A stretch of DNA of 64,000 bases from contig NC_055998.1 in assembly GCF_018446385.1 (NCBI RefSeq), positions 76,440,744 to 76,504,743 of the forward strand, given 5' to 3'. The notes under the pieces were generated by a model that saw only the letters and a list, made by a program, of their open reading frames with translations, searched no databases and was not told the DNA's origin. Source of the stretch: Zingiber officinale (taxonomy: Eukaryota > Streptophyta > Magnoliopsida > Zingiberales > Zingiberaceae). Position 1 is the first letter of the stretch. Each line of letters begins with the position of its first letter. Position numbers and translations under genes: made by a program. Shown in pieces: positions 1 to 10,453 of this stretch.

Positions 1-314
1 GTTCATCTTGCAGCTAGTCTTAGGCGATCTCGGCCATCAAGTGGCTCACCCCAGAACCCAAGTTCGACCCTTTTCTTGACTGACCTTCCTTCGGATCATC
101 CCCTCGAACATGCAGTGCGTTCTTCTCGCCGGTGTACTCTCCTGTCACCTCGTCCCTCGGACGCACCGAGTAGTCGGCTCTCTGCCTCTCCTTGCCCTTC
201 TTCAAGATCTTCCGACTCGACTTCCGTGTTCTAAGCTCCTCACTTGTACATAAGGGTTAAACAAGCGAGACCTAACTTTTGTTTGATCACGTCAAACACC
301 TTGGGGTTCCAACA
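1..314 (-). mobile_element. X-family LTR fragment, cut by the window edge
   Basis: The right end reads ..TTGGGGTTCCAACA, the reverse complement of an LTR start TGTTGGAACCCCAA. This matches the minus-strand X' LTR end at about 6,880-6,896 (TTGGGGTTCTAACA). The preceding text (a transcript-like stretch with CTTGTACATAAGGG and GCGAGACCTAACTTTTGTTTGATC) parallels the reverse complement of the X LTR start at 3,016-3,100. The rest of the element lies left of the window. It appears to sit inside the LTR that follows, since no internal domain comes between them. Confidence 0.55.
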
Positions 315-1257
315 TCTCGTACCCGACCTCATGGGTAGTGATAGGCGGCATGCGGCGAGGGACCCCATCACGATTTAGCTATTCGGCTACTATGCACATG
401 TCCATCCAAATACCGAGTAGTGGCGACCTTTGGGTGGTACCGGTCGGTTGTCCCCTCTCGACTCACGAGCGAGGGTGCGGTAGAGTAGAGGGCGGGGTGA
501 CCGTCCGATGCATCCTGCTCGTTATTATTATGTCTGGCCTCTTTGTTGCTTACTTATCTTTGTTGATGCTAGTTTATACCGTTGTTGCCGCTATGGAATA
601 TTTATGTTATCAAGCTTACTTACGCCGATATACTCACATGGTTGAGACGTATAACGAGGTATGTGTTTGAATTGCCACTTATTGGGTAGTATCATGATAC
701 CTAAGTTATAGCGGTGTTGGCTTGGTGTCGAACTATTCCCTAGGCCTTACTAGCCTAGGATATGGTTTCGTGCAATATGAGCATATACTATCCTTTCGTC
801 TACCCTTCCATTTACTTAAACTTGAAATTCACGCATTTTACTCTACTCTCTCTCTCTCAGGAAACTTTAGAAAGGGAACTTGTGAGAGATGCGAACAAAA
901 GAAAATGACATTTAAAACATTCTGCCCCGAAGAAATTGAATTCTTTCTTTCAAGCTGGTCCCCTTTGTACTCGTTCGGGACCCTTTATGTTCCCCTCTGG
1001 TTGATGCATGTCTTAAGCATATACGTGATGCGAGTGTTCTTTTGAGCTTGAATTTTGCTGCCGGATGAAATTCGAAATTGGCAGGGGCAGCTGTCCACTG
1101 CGAAGCAAATACTTAATAGTCAGTTTGGGATCAAGCAGGTGTTGGTTGTGTTTGCATATGTATATCTGTTGGTTATGTATATTGGATTCATATGTCACTG
1201 CTACAGGGGAGGTGCTGTTCGATTTTCGTCGGACAACCTTACTCTCGGGGCATGACA
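315..1257 (+). mobile_element. 3' part of a long gypsy-like LTR (D1)
   Basis: The end, ACTCTCGGGGCATGACA at 1,257, is nearly the same as the end of the well-delimited solo LTR at 38,427 (TTTCTCGGGGCGTGACA), so this is the 3' end of a related long LTR. The short open frames in this stretch (338-670, 722-1045) show no domain and look like chance. The 5' end is not visible. It abuts Y LTR sequence at 1,258, which suggests insertion into that LTR. Confidence 0.5.
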
Positions 1258-1261
1258 CTTG

Positions 1262-1555
1262 GTGAGTAAAGTTGGGCCATAGTGAGTGAAGCTAGGTAAT
1301 GGAAGTCCAGTGAGTGAAGTCAGACTCTAGTGAGTGAAACAAGGTAATGGAAGTCCTGGTAAGTGAAGTCAGACCCTAGTGAGTGAAGCTAGGTGGTGGA
1401 AGTCCTGGTAAGTGAAGCCGGACCCTAGTGAGTGAAGTTAGGTGGTGGAAGTCTTGGCAAGTAAAGTCGGGTCCTAGTGAGTGAAGCTAGGTGGTGGAAG
1501 TCCTGGTGAGTGAAGCTAAACAATGGAAGTTCTAGTGAGTGAAGCTGGGCAACCC
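1262..1555 (+). repeat. 49-bp minisatellite in the Y LTR
   Basis: Tandem units carry GTGAGTGAAGCTAGG, GGTGGTGGAAGTCC and GAAGTCAGACCCTAG. The GGTGGTGG word recurs at 1,392, 1,441 and about 1,490, giving a period near 49 bp made of two related half-units. The same array occurs at 27,169-27,430 in the other Y LTR with a different copy arrangement. Confidence 0.8.
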
Positions 1556-2241
1556 TAGGGGAGGTAACCCTAAGTTATATATGACCGACTGATTTCCGAT
1601 CGACCCCGCACGGTCGACCGAACCAGCAAATCTTGAAATCTGTTAACATTGTCTTACTTTACTGTTTTATCTATCGTGCTAACTCAGTGTTGCAGGGAAC
1701 TCCATCTAGGTCATCGAGCTGAATAGATAGCTGGCATGAAGTCCAAACAGGTTGACGGGCTGACTGAATATCTGACACGAAGTTCAGCTAGGTCAACGGG
1801 CCGATCGGATAGCTGACACGAAGTCTAGATAAGTCAACGGGCTGACCGGATGTCTGGCAAAGCGATAAGTTAAGGTAAGTCACTGAAGGAGAGTGACTTG
1901 GTGATGATGCATTCCTTGTTTGAGAGACCAGTAGGCATCGATCCAACTTAGATCCATTTCGAAAATCTAAGTTGAGATTTTGACTAGATTCTGATCTCAA
2001 GGAGACAGAATCTAATTACTACTATACTTGTTATATATTATGCTAATTTTGTTTTATAGGGTAGTATAATCTTTATTTACCTCGGACTAATCTTTTCTTA
2101 TAGGAAAACAATTTACTGGAAAAGGAGGCTCGGGCATCCAAAATGCCCAAGGCTTATCTACTCGCCAGCTTGGAGTACGCTGATTGGTTGGCCGACATTA
2201 CGGTCCAAGCGCCCAGAAGGGATCTAGGCACCCGGAACTGC

Positions 2242-2250
2242 CTATATAAG
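2242..2250 (+). promoter_or_regulatory. TATA box of the Y 5' LTR
   Basis: CTATATAAG lies about 390 bp before the LTR end. The equivalent site in the second LTR is TATATAAG at 28,056-28,063. The position inside an LTR and conservation in both copies support a Pol II promoter that sets the U3/R boundary. Confidence 0.5.
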
Positions 2251-2637
2251 CAGCCTTCCATCAGGAGCACAATACACAACTTTCTTCTGTAATTGCCTTC
2301 TTGTGCGCTGCTCCAAAGATACTCCTGCGACGCTGTGAAGCTTCTCCGACAACCTGAGATTCTATTTTTTATTTCCCTTGTTGTCAGTAATTTTATACTA
2401 TAGTTCTTCTACTTATCATGTAACCCCTTTTTGCGAACTATTAGTGGATTGCCCAATGAAAGCACTCGACGAGTGTTGACCTTAGAGTAGGAGTCGACAA
2501 ATACTCCGAACCAAGTAAAACTTGGTTTGCTAGCATTGCTCTTATTTTTCGCTTCCGTTGCATACTCGATTTAATTCTCGATTTTCGTCGATCGCTATTC
2601 AACCCTCCTCCTCTAGCGCTCTTTCCGATCCAATAAG

Positions 2638-2649
2638 TGGTATCAGAGC
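2638..2649 (+). other. Primer binding site of Y (tRNA-iMet type)
   Basis: TGGTATCAGAGC is the standard plant primer site complementary to the 3' end of initiator methionine tRNA. It lies 2 bp after the LTR end. Confidence 0.8.
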
Positions 2650-3015
2650 GGGTGTCGTTCTGAATTGGTGCAACCACCAATCAGGCAAAGAGAGTCATTT
2701 TTAAAAGAAAAACTATATATCGTTTGTGATTAAAAATAATTCTTACGCCTTTCATTTTTTCCCTCCAATTTTTTTTTAAAAGCTCACTATAATTTTTTCA
2801 CCATTAGTTAGAATTAACGAAATAACCCTTCTGGTAAAATTTATCATAATATTTTTTATTAATATTTTTTATTATTTTATTATTATTTCCAAAATTGGTG
2901 AAATACCTTCAATTCTTTATCTCCCGCAGTACTTACCCTAAGACAAAGTCTTGAAAATCACTTTGTATTTATAATTTTTGCAAGTATATCAATATCTCAT
3001 CAAGAAGGACGGAGC
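2650..3015 (+). other. Leader and start of gag of element Y
   Basis: AT-rich leader without an ORF of note. The last 24 bases (2,992-3,015) read in frame into the gag fragment that resumes at 10,459 once element X and one copy of GGAGC are removed, giving ..ISHQEGRSIHEPPPCEIYER... No ATG is evident here, so the true start is unclear. Confidence 0.45.
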
Positions 3016-3838
3016 TGTTGGAATCTCAAGGTTGTTTTGGTGTGATCAACAAGTTAAGTTAGGTCCTGTGTGTTTCTAACCTTGTGTCTAAGTGTGCAGG
3101 AGCTTAGGAGCACAGGTACTCGAGTGGAAGACACAGCTAATGAGAAAGATGGCATGCGGTGTGTCCAAGGGACGAGGTGCTGCGGAAGAGTACAACGGCG
3201 GACGAGAAGGAAGTGTGTGGTGGTTCGAGGGAAGCGGGCAAGATTACTCGGGAGAGCAAGAGATGCGAGTAGAGAGATGGCGCAGCAGTGCGTCGAGGGA
3301 CGGATGGGATGAGCCGTGAGACGAGAAGCTCTGGCGATTAGGGCGGGCCGCCACTCGGAAGGCCGGAAGTTGGGTTCGTGTGAGCCTATTCAGATGGTAA
3401 GATCACCCCGAGCAGAGAATGAAAAGCAAAAAGACCAAGGAGGCGGAGACCAAAAGTCAACAATGTTGACTTTTATTAAGCGCCGGATCGTCGGGCGCCG
3501 CGATTCTGGCGCCCGGCATCATCCGCGCAAGTTACGAGCCTCGATGAGGTTTCGACTTCGACTCGAATGTTGAGGATAAAGTTTTATCCCTCCTAGGACA
3601 CAAACCCTCCAGCGCCTCGACCAAGGCTATAAATATAGCCTTGGTCGAAGCTTTTAAGCGCGGTTGTAAATTGTAACAGCATGCGCCTCCTTTTTTAGAT
3701 TAGCTTCTTTCATTACGCCCTACATTCTTTGAAAGGCTTATCACTTTGAAGGAGATAGTAGTCAATCATTTTCCTTGGGTTAACAACCTCGGTTGTAACG
3801 AGGCTATTCAACCCTTACTGGTCATGACAGGTCCTACT
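3016..3838 (+). mobile_element. 5' LTR of element X
   Basis: Starts TGTTGGAATCTC and ends GTCCTACT, where the related copies end GTCCTACA. It is followed by TGGTATCAG. The 3' LTR aligns over its length but is clearly diverged, so the insertion is old. Small open frames inside (3,070-3,573) have no recognisable domain. Confidence 0.75.
3617..3648 (+). promoter_or_regulatory. TATA box inside a perfect palindrome
   Basis: Two perfect 14-bp arms (TCGACCAAGGCTAT and ATAGCCTTGGTCGA) are separated by AAAT, so the TATA element CTATAAATA spans the centre of the palindrome. The X 3' LTR keeps it with one arm mismatch (GACCAAGGCTAT / ATAGTCTTGGTC, about 10,129-10,156). It is the likely LTR promoter. 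Confidence 0.6.
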
Positions 3839-3840
3839 GG

Positions 3841-3854
3841 TGGTATCAGGAGAG
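3841..3854 (+). other. Primer binding site of X
   Basis: TGGTATCAGGAGAGC differs from TGGTATCAGAGC by a short insertion. It lies directly after the LTR end. Confidence 0.6.
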
Positions 3855-3858
3855 CCGG

Positions 3859-5204
3859 AGGACTATGAAGATCAATGATGACCGAGACCATCCACATCCT
3901 ATCCACTTAAGGGGACTTCGCCTGAAAAATTGATGCATGTATTTTTTGTGATTTTGAATTAGTTTAACCATGGAATGCGGCTTTGTAGCCAGTAGGAAAA
4001 TGTCGATGGACAAAAAGGAGCGGGGTGAATACGTGGCGAGCAAGCGAGAATACCATCTACTTAAGCTTCTATCTCGAAGTCAGCGATCGGGCACTGAAGG
4101 AACTTTGAGAGAAGTTCCTCAGGGCGTCTGGACGTCTAAAGCTGCGAGAGAAGAGATCGCTTAATCGCCTCACCCTGCGACTTGGGAAAAGGCGAGCGAT
4201 CACGTCACACTCGAGAATAAAAGAAATTATACCTGACTTTCGAATTTGAGAAAAGATAAATGAGAGACTCAGTCTGCGTTGAATTTCTTTCAAAATACCA
4301 AATGGCCATTATTAGTAGGTGCCTTTTACATTTCTAAAGATTTAGAAAAAATCTAGAAGAATTCTTTTCTTTTGAATTCAGTGAGTCGAGATGCGAGAAT
4401 GAAGGAGTTCGAGAAAAACATCGCCCTCGAAGAGTCGAGGTCCGAACCGGATCTTCTCGACGATGAGGAAATGGTAATGATGGTGAAGATTCGAAAACTT
4501 TGTAAATTCAGATCTCTTAACCATCTGGAGAAGAAGAAAGGGACGCCACATCGGCTACCAACGAAGAAGAGCGTGCGTTAAGGACAACGCCGAAGAACAA
4601 CGACGAGGAGAAGGGTAAGAAACCTATCCAAAAGCGCTAAGCGGCGATGGGATGATCGTACGTCACGAGTGGAAGTCGAGGCATTCTGGGACTTGCTCTA
4701 ATGGCGTAAGTCGTCGAGGCGGCTGCGGTCGAGCTCTTCGAAATGAGTATCGAGCATCGATGAAGGGGAGCCACGGAAGCAGCGGCGGTTCGAGAAGCAG
4801 AGGATAATGAGCCAGTAAGTCGATGCGTTCTCTTCCTCCGCCGAACTTTTAAGTTTGTTAAGTTATTAACTAAAGACTGCTATAAATTAGAAAAGGAAAT
4901 AAAAAATTTAAAAATAATTTTAGCTAAATCCTGTCCTTTAGAAGAATTAGATAAATCAAAATTGGAAAATGAAAAATTACAATTAGAAAATCAAAATTTG
5001 AAAATTCAAATAGACAACTTGAAAAACTATGCATGTTCATGTTCAACTAAAATCAATTTTAGAAGATTTAATAATTTAAATTGGTACTTTAAATATCACT
5101 AGGGACAAATTAGGAATATCTCTAGAAAATATGTCCCTAAAAACTTTTTAATCAATCCAGTAGGCTGGAACCTTTATTGGGTTCCTAAATCTTGCTTAGT
5201 CTAA
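3859..5204 (+). pseudogene. Degenerate gag of element X
   Basis: The reading frame is broken throughout, but two ends are recognisable. Around 4,950-5,035 a frame reads KLENEKLQLENQNLKIQIDN, a coiled-coil-like stretch that also occurs in the other gag genes here. At 5,151-5,204 the gag ends INPVGWNLYWVPKSCLV followed by a stop. The same terminal motif (NP..YWVPKS) is found downstream of the A gag. The N-terminal part (about 3,900-4,200) matches the UBN2-type region only weakly. It would have been a nucleic-acid-binding capsid protein and is not functional now. Confidence 0.5.
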
Positions 5205-5548
5205 ATATTAATAAAAATTAGCGCTTTCAGTAAGAAAATTAAACAATGAATTTCTCTATAAGGCTTTGACTAAGGAAGTGGTTGTTGCTCCAATAACCAA
5301 GAAGGTCTTGTGCCTCGCCACGACCTGGAAGCCAAAATATTGAAATAAATGTTTAATTAACTTTCTGTCAAAACATTAAAATTAGAATTAATTAATGCTT
5401 TTAAAATTTTTCAAATATTTCTTTCAAAATACTTTTATGCTTAGAAAAATACTTTTACATGAATTTTTTTTAGAAAATCTTACTTAGAAAAATCCTAAGT
5501 TAGAATTTTTTTAATAATTTTTGCAAAGACTTAAATTTTTTTTAAAAA

Positions 5549-5599
<51 letters not shown>

Positions 5600-5992
5600 T
5601 TTACTTAGAAATTTTTTTTTTGATATTTTTTTTCTTAGAAAAATTTTTCAGAAGATTTTTTTTTTTGCTTAAGTTAAAAGTTGTTCTGAAATTGAAAATT
5701 TCTGCTTAAGTTTTTTAGATTTTTTTTTCACTTAGAAAATTTTACTTAAATTTTTCAGAGACTATTTATTATTGCAAATTTTTTTAAAAAGATCTCAAAT
5801 TTTTTAAGTTTTTACCCTTAGATTTTTTTTATTAGAACCCCATTTTTTATGTGATCAAAGGGGGAGAAGCAAAAGTATAAGTCTAGGGGGAGGTAGACCA
5901 AAATCTAACTTGTTTTATTTTTCCACTTAATTGCAAATTTAGTTAAGTTTATTTCATGTCTATTTTTATCCTAGCTTAACTTGGGTTGCTCA
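5205..5992 (+). other. 3' untranslated part of X, with TA microsatellite
   Basis: Very AT-rich. A (TA)n run occupies about 5,549-5,595. Purine runs AAAGGGGGAGAAG and CTAGGGGGAGGTAG near 5,860-5,895 are polypurine-tract-like. The part from about 5,820 to 5,990 is an inverted copy of about 6,905-7,090, its counterpart in X'. No gene is seen. Confidence 0.6.
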
Positions 5993-6896
5993 TGTAGGAC
6001 TGTTGAGGCCGGCTAGAAGGGGGTTGTTGGATAGTCCTGTAAACACAAAAACGAAGCAACCCTTCTCGAATTCTTTAAGCTAACACTTGCATAAATAAAG
6101 TAAAGCAGTAAATGAAAATCATAAAGAACGAGGCACCAATATTTACTTGGTTACAACCGATGTGGTTGTTAATCCAAGGAAGATTATGTACTAAAAACTC
6201 TTTTCGGTGACTACAAGAAGCGTAAGCGTTGAAAGAAAGCGAAAAGCGTCTAGTGATGTTTGAAATGAAGTGCTCGTGATTGTTGAAAAACTTGGTCTAA
6301 AATTTATGTTATAGCCCAACAGTCGGGCTTCTCGAAGGGTTAGGGCCTAGAGATAAACTTTATCCCGGCGATCAGTCACTTAGCTGATCACAGTCGAAAA
6401 AGTTGGTCAGGGCGCAGGAAAATTCCCGGCGCCTCCCGGAGGGCGCCCGGGTCCTGAAATCGACTACTGGTTGACTTTTTAATCAGGACCTCTCGTTTTA
6501 GGTCTGCCTCAGATCTGGGCTCGGATCAGCTGCTAGTGATCTCTGCCCGTCCCAACCACGGCTTCCGTGCTTACTCGGCGGAGTCTAGGAATCAGGCGGT
6601 TTTCTTGTTGTTGTCGGCGTGTGCTAAATGTGATCTTGGTTCGGACGCATAGCTGCGTCTCTGCGTCCTTCTACATTAAGCTAGTCTCTTGCTCCCGAGG
6701 CTTCTTCCGCTCAGGCTTTCGTCTCTCAGACCAGTCCATTTGGTGTGCTCTTGCTGCGTCCCTCAAGATTCTAGTCTTTCTACTTCAGTCATTGCGTCTT
6801 TGGCTCGACTACATGCTCGACTCACACACTTAGGCGCGAGTTAGAAACACACAGGCCTAACCAAAGATCGCTTTTAGCAGTCTTGGGGTTCTAACA
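5993..6896 (-). mobile_element. 3' LTR of X'
   Basis: On the plus strand it begins TGTAGGACTGTTG and ends GGGGTTCTAACA, so on its own strand it runs TGTTAGAACCCC..GTCCTACA with canonical TG/CA ends. It contains GC-rich text (GGCGCCTCCCGGAGGGCGCCCGG) similar to 3,480-3,520 in X. The open frame at 6,567-6,833 has no domain. Confidence 0.7.
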
Positions 6897-7901
6897 ATCT
6901 CCCCATTTTTGATGTGATCAACCCAAGTTAAGGTAGGGTCAAAAATAGACATGAATAATGAAATAATATATTTTGCAATAATATGCAACAAGATAGAAAA
7001 AATTAAATTTCAAAAAATTCCAATTTTCTACCTCCCCCTGGACTTATACTTTTTCTTCTCCCCCTTTGATCACATAAAAAATTGGGGTTGCAAGAAAAAT
7101 CTAAGGGTTGACACTTAGAAAATTTATAAAGATCTATTTCTATGATTTTCTGGAAAGTATTTCTAAGTCAAAGAAAATTTCTAAGTCAAGAAAAATTTCT
7201 AAGTTAGAAAATTTTGATAACTTTGAAAATTTTGCAATAATTTTCACAAAAAATAATCTCAAAATATCAGAGAAAATTTCTAAGTTAAAAAATAATTTTT
7301 GGAAAATTTCTAAGTTTTCGTCATGAAGATTAAGAAGTTTCTAAACAGAAAGTTTTATGCAAGAAAATTTAAGAGAACATAAAGAGAAATTTTCTATGCA
7401 TTTATTTATTTATATATTTTATTCTTTATGTTTTAATCAGAAAGTTTTAAATTTCCATTTTAATATATCATGACTTCTTAAATCACACTTTTTCATATTT
7501 AGAGTGACAAATATTAAACATGCAACAAATTGTATCATGTTAATTTCTATTAATAGTTTGTCGAGATACTTTAATTGACAAGCTATTTCTTACTTCACAA
7601 AATTCTTTCGATAATATAATTTGTAATCCAAAAGAATATTCGAAGAAAATTTTCGACAATATTTCTAACTTGCAAAGTTCTTTCAGAAGAATATTTTGTA
7701 ATTCATAGAAGTATTTTGTCATAAATTCTAATTTACAAAAATCTGTCGACAAAATATTTTGTAATTCACAAGAATTTTTCATCAAAACTTTTTGCAATTC
7801 GAGAAACTTTTTCGATGATTCAATTTTTAATTCGCAAAAATCTTCGGGTAATTTTTCGATTGATTGAACCAGTTGTTCAGAGGGTTGAGGCTATACCTGA
7901 C
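6897..7901 (-). other. Interior of X': purine tract and coiled-coil remnant
   Basis: On the minus strand a purine-rich AAAATGGGGAGAT abuts the LTR start (6,897-6,909) and fits a polypurine tract. A second purine block is at about 7,031-7,077. Between 7,540 and 7,797 a minus-strand frame shows repeated ELQNIL-like heptads, a decayed coiled-coil segment like that of the X gag. No intact gene is present. Confidence 0.5.
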
Positions 7902-8345
7902 TTACCTCGCCAGTTGTTGATTCTCCCCTATCGAGTTGCTTTCTTCCGAAGTCTCTCGCCCTTCATCAATGCTCATCTGGGATGAGCTTTCAGTGGCTTC
8001 GGGATGGAATTCGACTATTGAGGTTGTTGCGACACTTATCTCGGTTTCGGACTCTTCAGATGACGGATCGGTGTTGGATTCAGCCTCGACTTGTTCTTCG
8101 TAGAGTTTCAAGAACCTTTCCCAAAGTTCTTTTGCGCTTTTGTATGTTCCGACTCTGTCGAGATCCCTAGCAGGTAACACGTTCAAAAGACTGGATTCAG
8201 CCTTACCGTTTGCCATGAATTTGTCGCGTTGCTCGTCAGTCCATTGATGCTCCTTTAGTTCTTCTCCTTCTTTGCTTTTGGGCATTACAAAACCATACTT
8301 CATTAGTAATAACATATTGAAATCAGTTTTAAAGTAAACCTCCAT
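7902..8345 (-). pseudogene. gag fragment of X' (UBN2-like)
   Basis: The 147-residue frame contains FKTDFNMLLLMKYGFVMPKS, then the typical copia gag block SSLLNVLPARDLDRVGTYKS and AKELWERFLKLYEEQVE, followed by a Glu/Ser-rich acidic stretch. This is the part of a copia-type Gag normally matched by the UBN2 family. The zinc-knuckle C-terminus is absent. Compared with the 410-residue A gag it is truncated at both ends. Confidence 0.7.
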
Positions 8346-8469
8346 TCATCGCTTCTAGAATGCGAACTCCCCCTCGAATTTGGTGGAAGTGTAGCTGCAA
8401 CCATCTCGTTGCCCGATGCAGTTAGTCCTCTTGAAAGCGTCTTGCTTTCTGACCACCACTTGTAGAATG

Positions 8470-9527
8470 GTTGAAGTAGGGTGGAAGGGAGTTGTTGGAT
8501 AGTCTGTAAACCTGAAAATGAAACAACTCTTCCTGGACTCTTTAAAACACCTTGCGTAAATAAAGTAAAAGCGATGATAGAAAATCATAAAGAGCGAAGC
8601 AACGATGTTACTTGATTCACAATAGATGTAGTTTGTTAATCAGGAAGATTAAGTACTAAAACTCTTCGGGTGAAGAAGCCTCTTCTGACGTTGAGCTGTG
8701 AAAGCAGGAAGCCTTTCTACAACTAAAAGCGTCTGAGTGTTTGGAAATGAAGTGCTCGTGATTGTTGAAAAACTTACGGACCCAGATATATTTATAGTTT
8801 GGCCGGCACACCAGAAGATTGACTACAGGGGATAAACTTTATCACGGATCACCGACTGATCTTCGTCAAAACTCTGGTCCGGTCAAAAGCTTTCGAGGCG
8901 AGTCAGCCTGCCCGGAAGGCGTTAAGGAAGCTAGGGTGATTCCGCGCCGTGGGTTGCTCTCGGCCGCTCCGCCGAAAAAAGTCAAAGGTTGACTCGTCGT
9001 GTCTCGGACTCTGCCGGCGATCAGGTCCAGGTCTTAGCGGTCGCGATCAGAATTGTCCGGCTCGGGGTGATCTTCGTCCGCTAGAAGTAGAGGGCCGACC
9101 TTTTTCCAACCTTCTCGCCCACTCCGGCCCGAGACCGGCTCAGCCTCCCGTCCTCGTCCATACACGCCTCACTTCCCATGCCAGTGTATGTCCATCGGGC
9201 ACTGCAGCACGTTGCTGTCGGAACCAATTGCTTAGCTTTGCGCCGACCTCAAAGCGGCTTTCGACTTACTCTTCCCGGGTCCACAACCGTAAGCCTGTCC
9301 GCGCTTCTCCTTCACAAGGTTACTGGCTAGAGCCTCACACAAGATACCTTGCTTCGGCTGACCGTACGGACCGAAACTATGACTTGAGCGTCTTCATCTC
9401 ACTAGCTGCCTTAGCTTGCGTCACTCCAGCACTACAAATTGCTCATCTCCATAGACACATAAGGCGGAGTTCCGCAACAAGATCACAAGGTTGTTTTGGT
9501 AAACCAGCACCTTGGGGTTCCGCCAAA
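8470..9527 (-). mobile_element. 5' LTR of X'
   Basis: Aligns with 5,993-6,896. It ends near CACCTTGGGGTTCCGCC. A degenerate primer site (minus-strand TGGTGGTCAGAAAGC, about 8,446-8,460) lies inside the element next to it, which fits a 5' LTR. A TATA-like ATATATTTATAG (read on the minus strand) is at about 8,787-8,799. The 207-residue open frame at 8,949-9,572 lies within the LTR, has no recognisable domain and is probably chance in GC-rich U3. Confidence 0.55.
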
Positions 9528-10453
9528 CGTGAACCCCGGTTGTCATTGTCAAGCTCCAACACGGTGTGCTAATCAGAGACACACTATGCACAACCTTGTA
9601 GCTCAACTAGAGACTAGGTTAGCAGCGATGTTGGCAAGGGCGTAAGAACAGACTTCGGAAGAAAGCGACAGCATGGCTGCGGGAAGAAGTGAAGGGGAGG
9701 ACGTGCCGGAACCGATGAGCGAATCCATCGGGAAACAGACAGTACGTTGGAGATGCTGACTCGAAATAGACTGTGACGCGGTGTCGGTGACACGGTGTAC
9801 AGGAAGGCGAGTCTAAGGCCTGAACGAAGAGTCGGAAGTCGAGTTGGACAGTGACCTTACCTATGCATCACATGAAGCAGTTGATCACCCCGCACAAGAA
9901 GATGGCGGAAGATCAAACCCGCGACTAGTCGGGCAGCAGGCACACGACTGACGAATCGACAATGTTGATTTTAATGGTCGGCGCCGCGGTGGTGGCATGG
10001 ATTCTCGGCGCCATGACGGGGATCGGATCATCGACGAGGGTCGGTTTTACCGCGATCGACTCGATCTCCGAACATTCGGGATAAAGTTTCATCTCTCTGT
10101 AAGTTCGGAACCCTCCAGATAACTTTTGACCAAGGCTATAAATATAGTCTTGGTCCTAAGTTTTTTAATCGCTCGTAATTGTAACAACGCCAGGCACTCA
10201 CCTGCTTAGATTAGCTTTTCTTCGTGCTCATCACGAAAGAGGCCCACCGAAGGAGACAAGAAGGTGACCATTTTCTCGATTAACAACCTCCCTATTGTAA
10301 CCAAGAAATGTTCCTACGCTTCGCCTTTTTCTATTTTAATTTATTGCTTTTCTATTTTATATGCAAGTGTTAGTTTGAAAAATCGAGAAGGGTTGTGTTT
10401 TATTTTTACAGGGCTATTCAACCCCCCTTCTAGCCGACCGCAACGGTCCTACA
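9528..10453 (+). mobile_element. 3' LTR of element X
   Basis: The end GGTCCTACA at 10,453 is followed by the target duplication GGAGC. The body aligns with 3,016-3,838 (for example CGACAATGTTGATTTT versus CAACAATGTTGACTTT, and the palindromic TATA region). The start is degenerate: GTGAACCCCGGTTGTC near 9,530 corresponds to TTGGAATCTCAAGGTTGTT. Confidence 0.65.

Larger units (their letters stand above)
1258..2635 (+). mobile_element. 5' LTR of element Y (partial)
   Basis: From about 1,580 to 2,635 this is closely similar to 27,415-28,361 plus 32,048-32,143, the second Y LTR. It ends CTTTCCGATCCAATA, where the other copy has CCGATTCAACA. The expected terminal CA is mutated to TA. A tRNA-iMet type primer site follows after 2 bases, which marks this copy as the 5' LTR. 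The LTR start (TGTTTGG.. in the other copy) lies beyond D1 and outside the window. Confidence 0.8.
5993..9527 (-). mobile_element. Element X', inverted gag-only relative of X
   Basis: On the minus strand the order is LTR (about 8,470-9,527), gag fragment (7,902-8,345), AT-rich interior, purine tract and LTR (5,993-6,896). The two LTRs align (for example GGTTGTTGGATAGTC near each left edge). The interior is only about 1.6 kb and has no pol. No target duplication could be found. The right edge runs almost directly into the X 3' LTR, so a simple nested insertion does not fully explain the layout. Confidence 0.6.
3016..10453 (+). mobile_element. Element X, gag-only LTR retrotransposon, with nested X'
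   Basis: Two direct LTRs (3,016-3,838 and about 9,528-10,453) bracket a primer site, gag remains and a purine-rich 3' region. The element is flanked by a perfect 5-bp target duplication, GGAGC, at 3,011-3,015 and 10,454-10,458. It is inserted in the gag of Y. About 3.5 kb of the interior is an inverted relative (X'). I see no protease, integrase, RT or RNase H reading frame, so it is non-autonomous. The family gag resembles copia-type gag. Confidence 0.75.

Noticed and set aside
5521..5709. Frame containing repeated YIYIYI
   Set aside because: Translation of the (TA)n microsatellite.
8949..9572. 207-residue open frame, the longest unexplained one in the first 15 kb
   Set aside because: It lies inside the X' LTR and runs past its edge. 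It has no domain and is rich in Arg/Ser/Pro as expected from GC-rich U3, with no sign of coding constraint.
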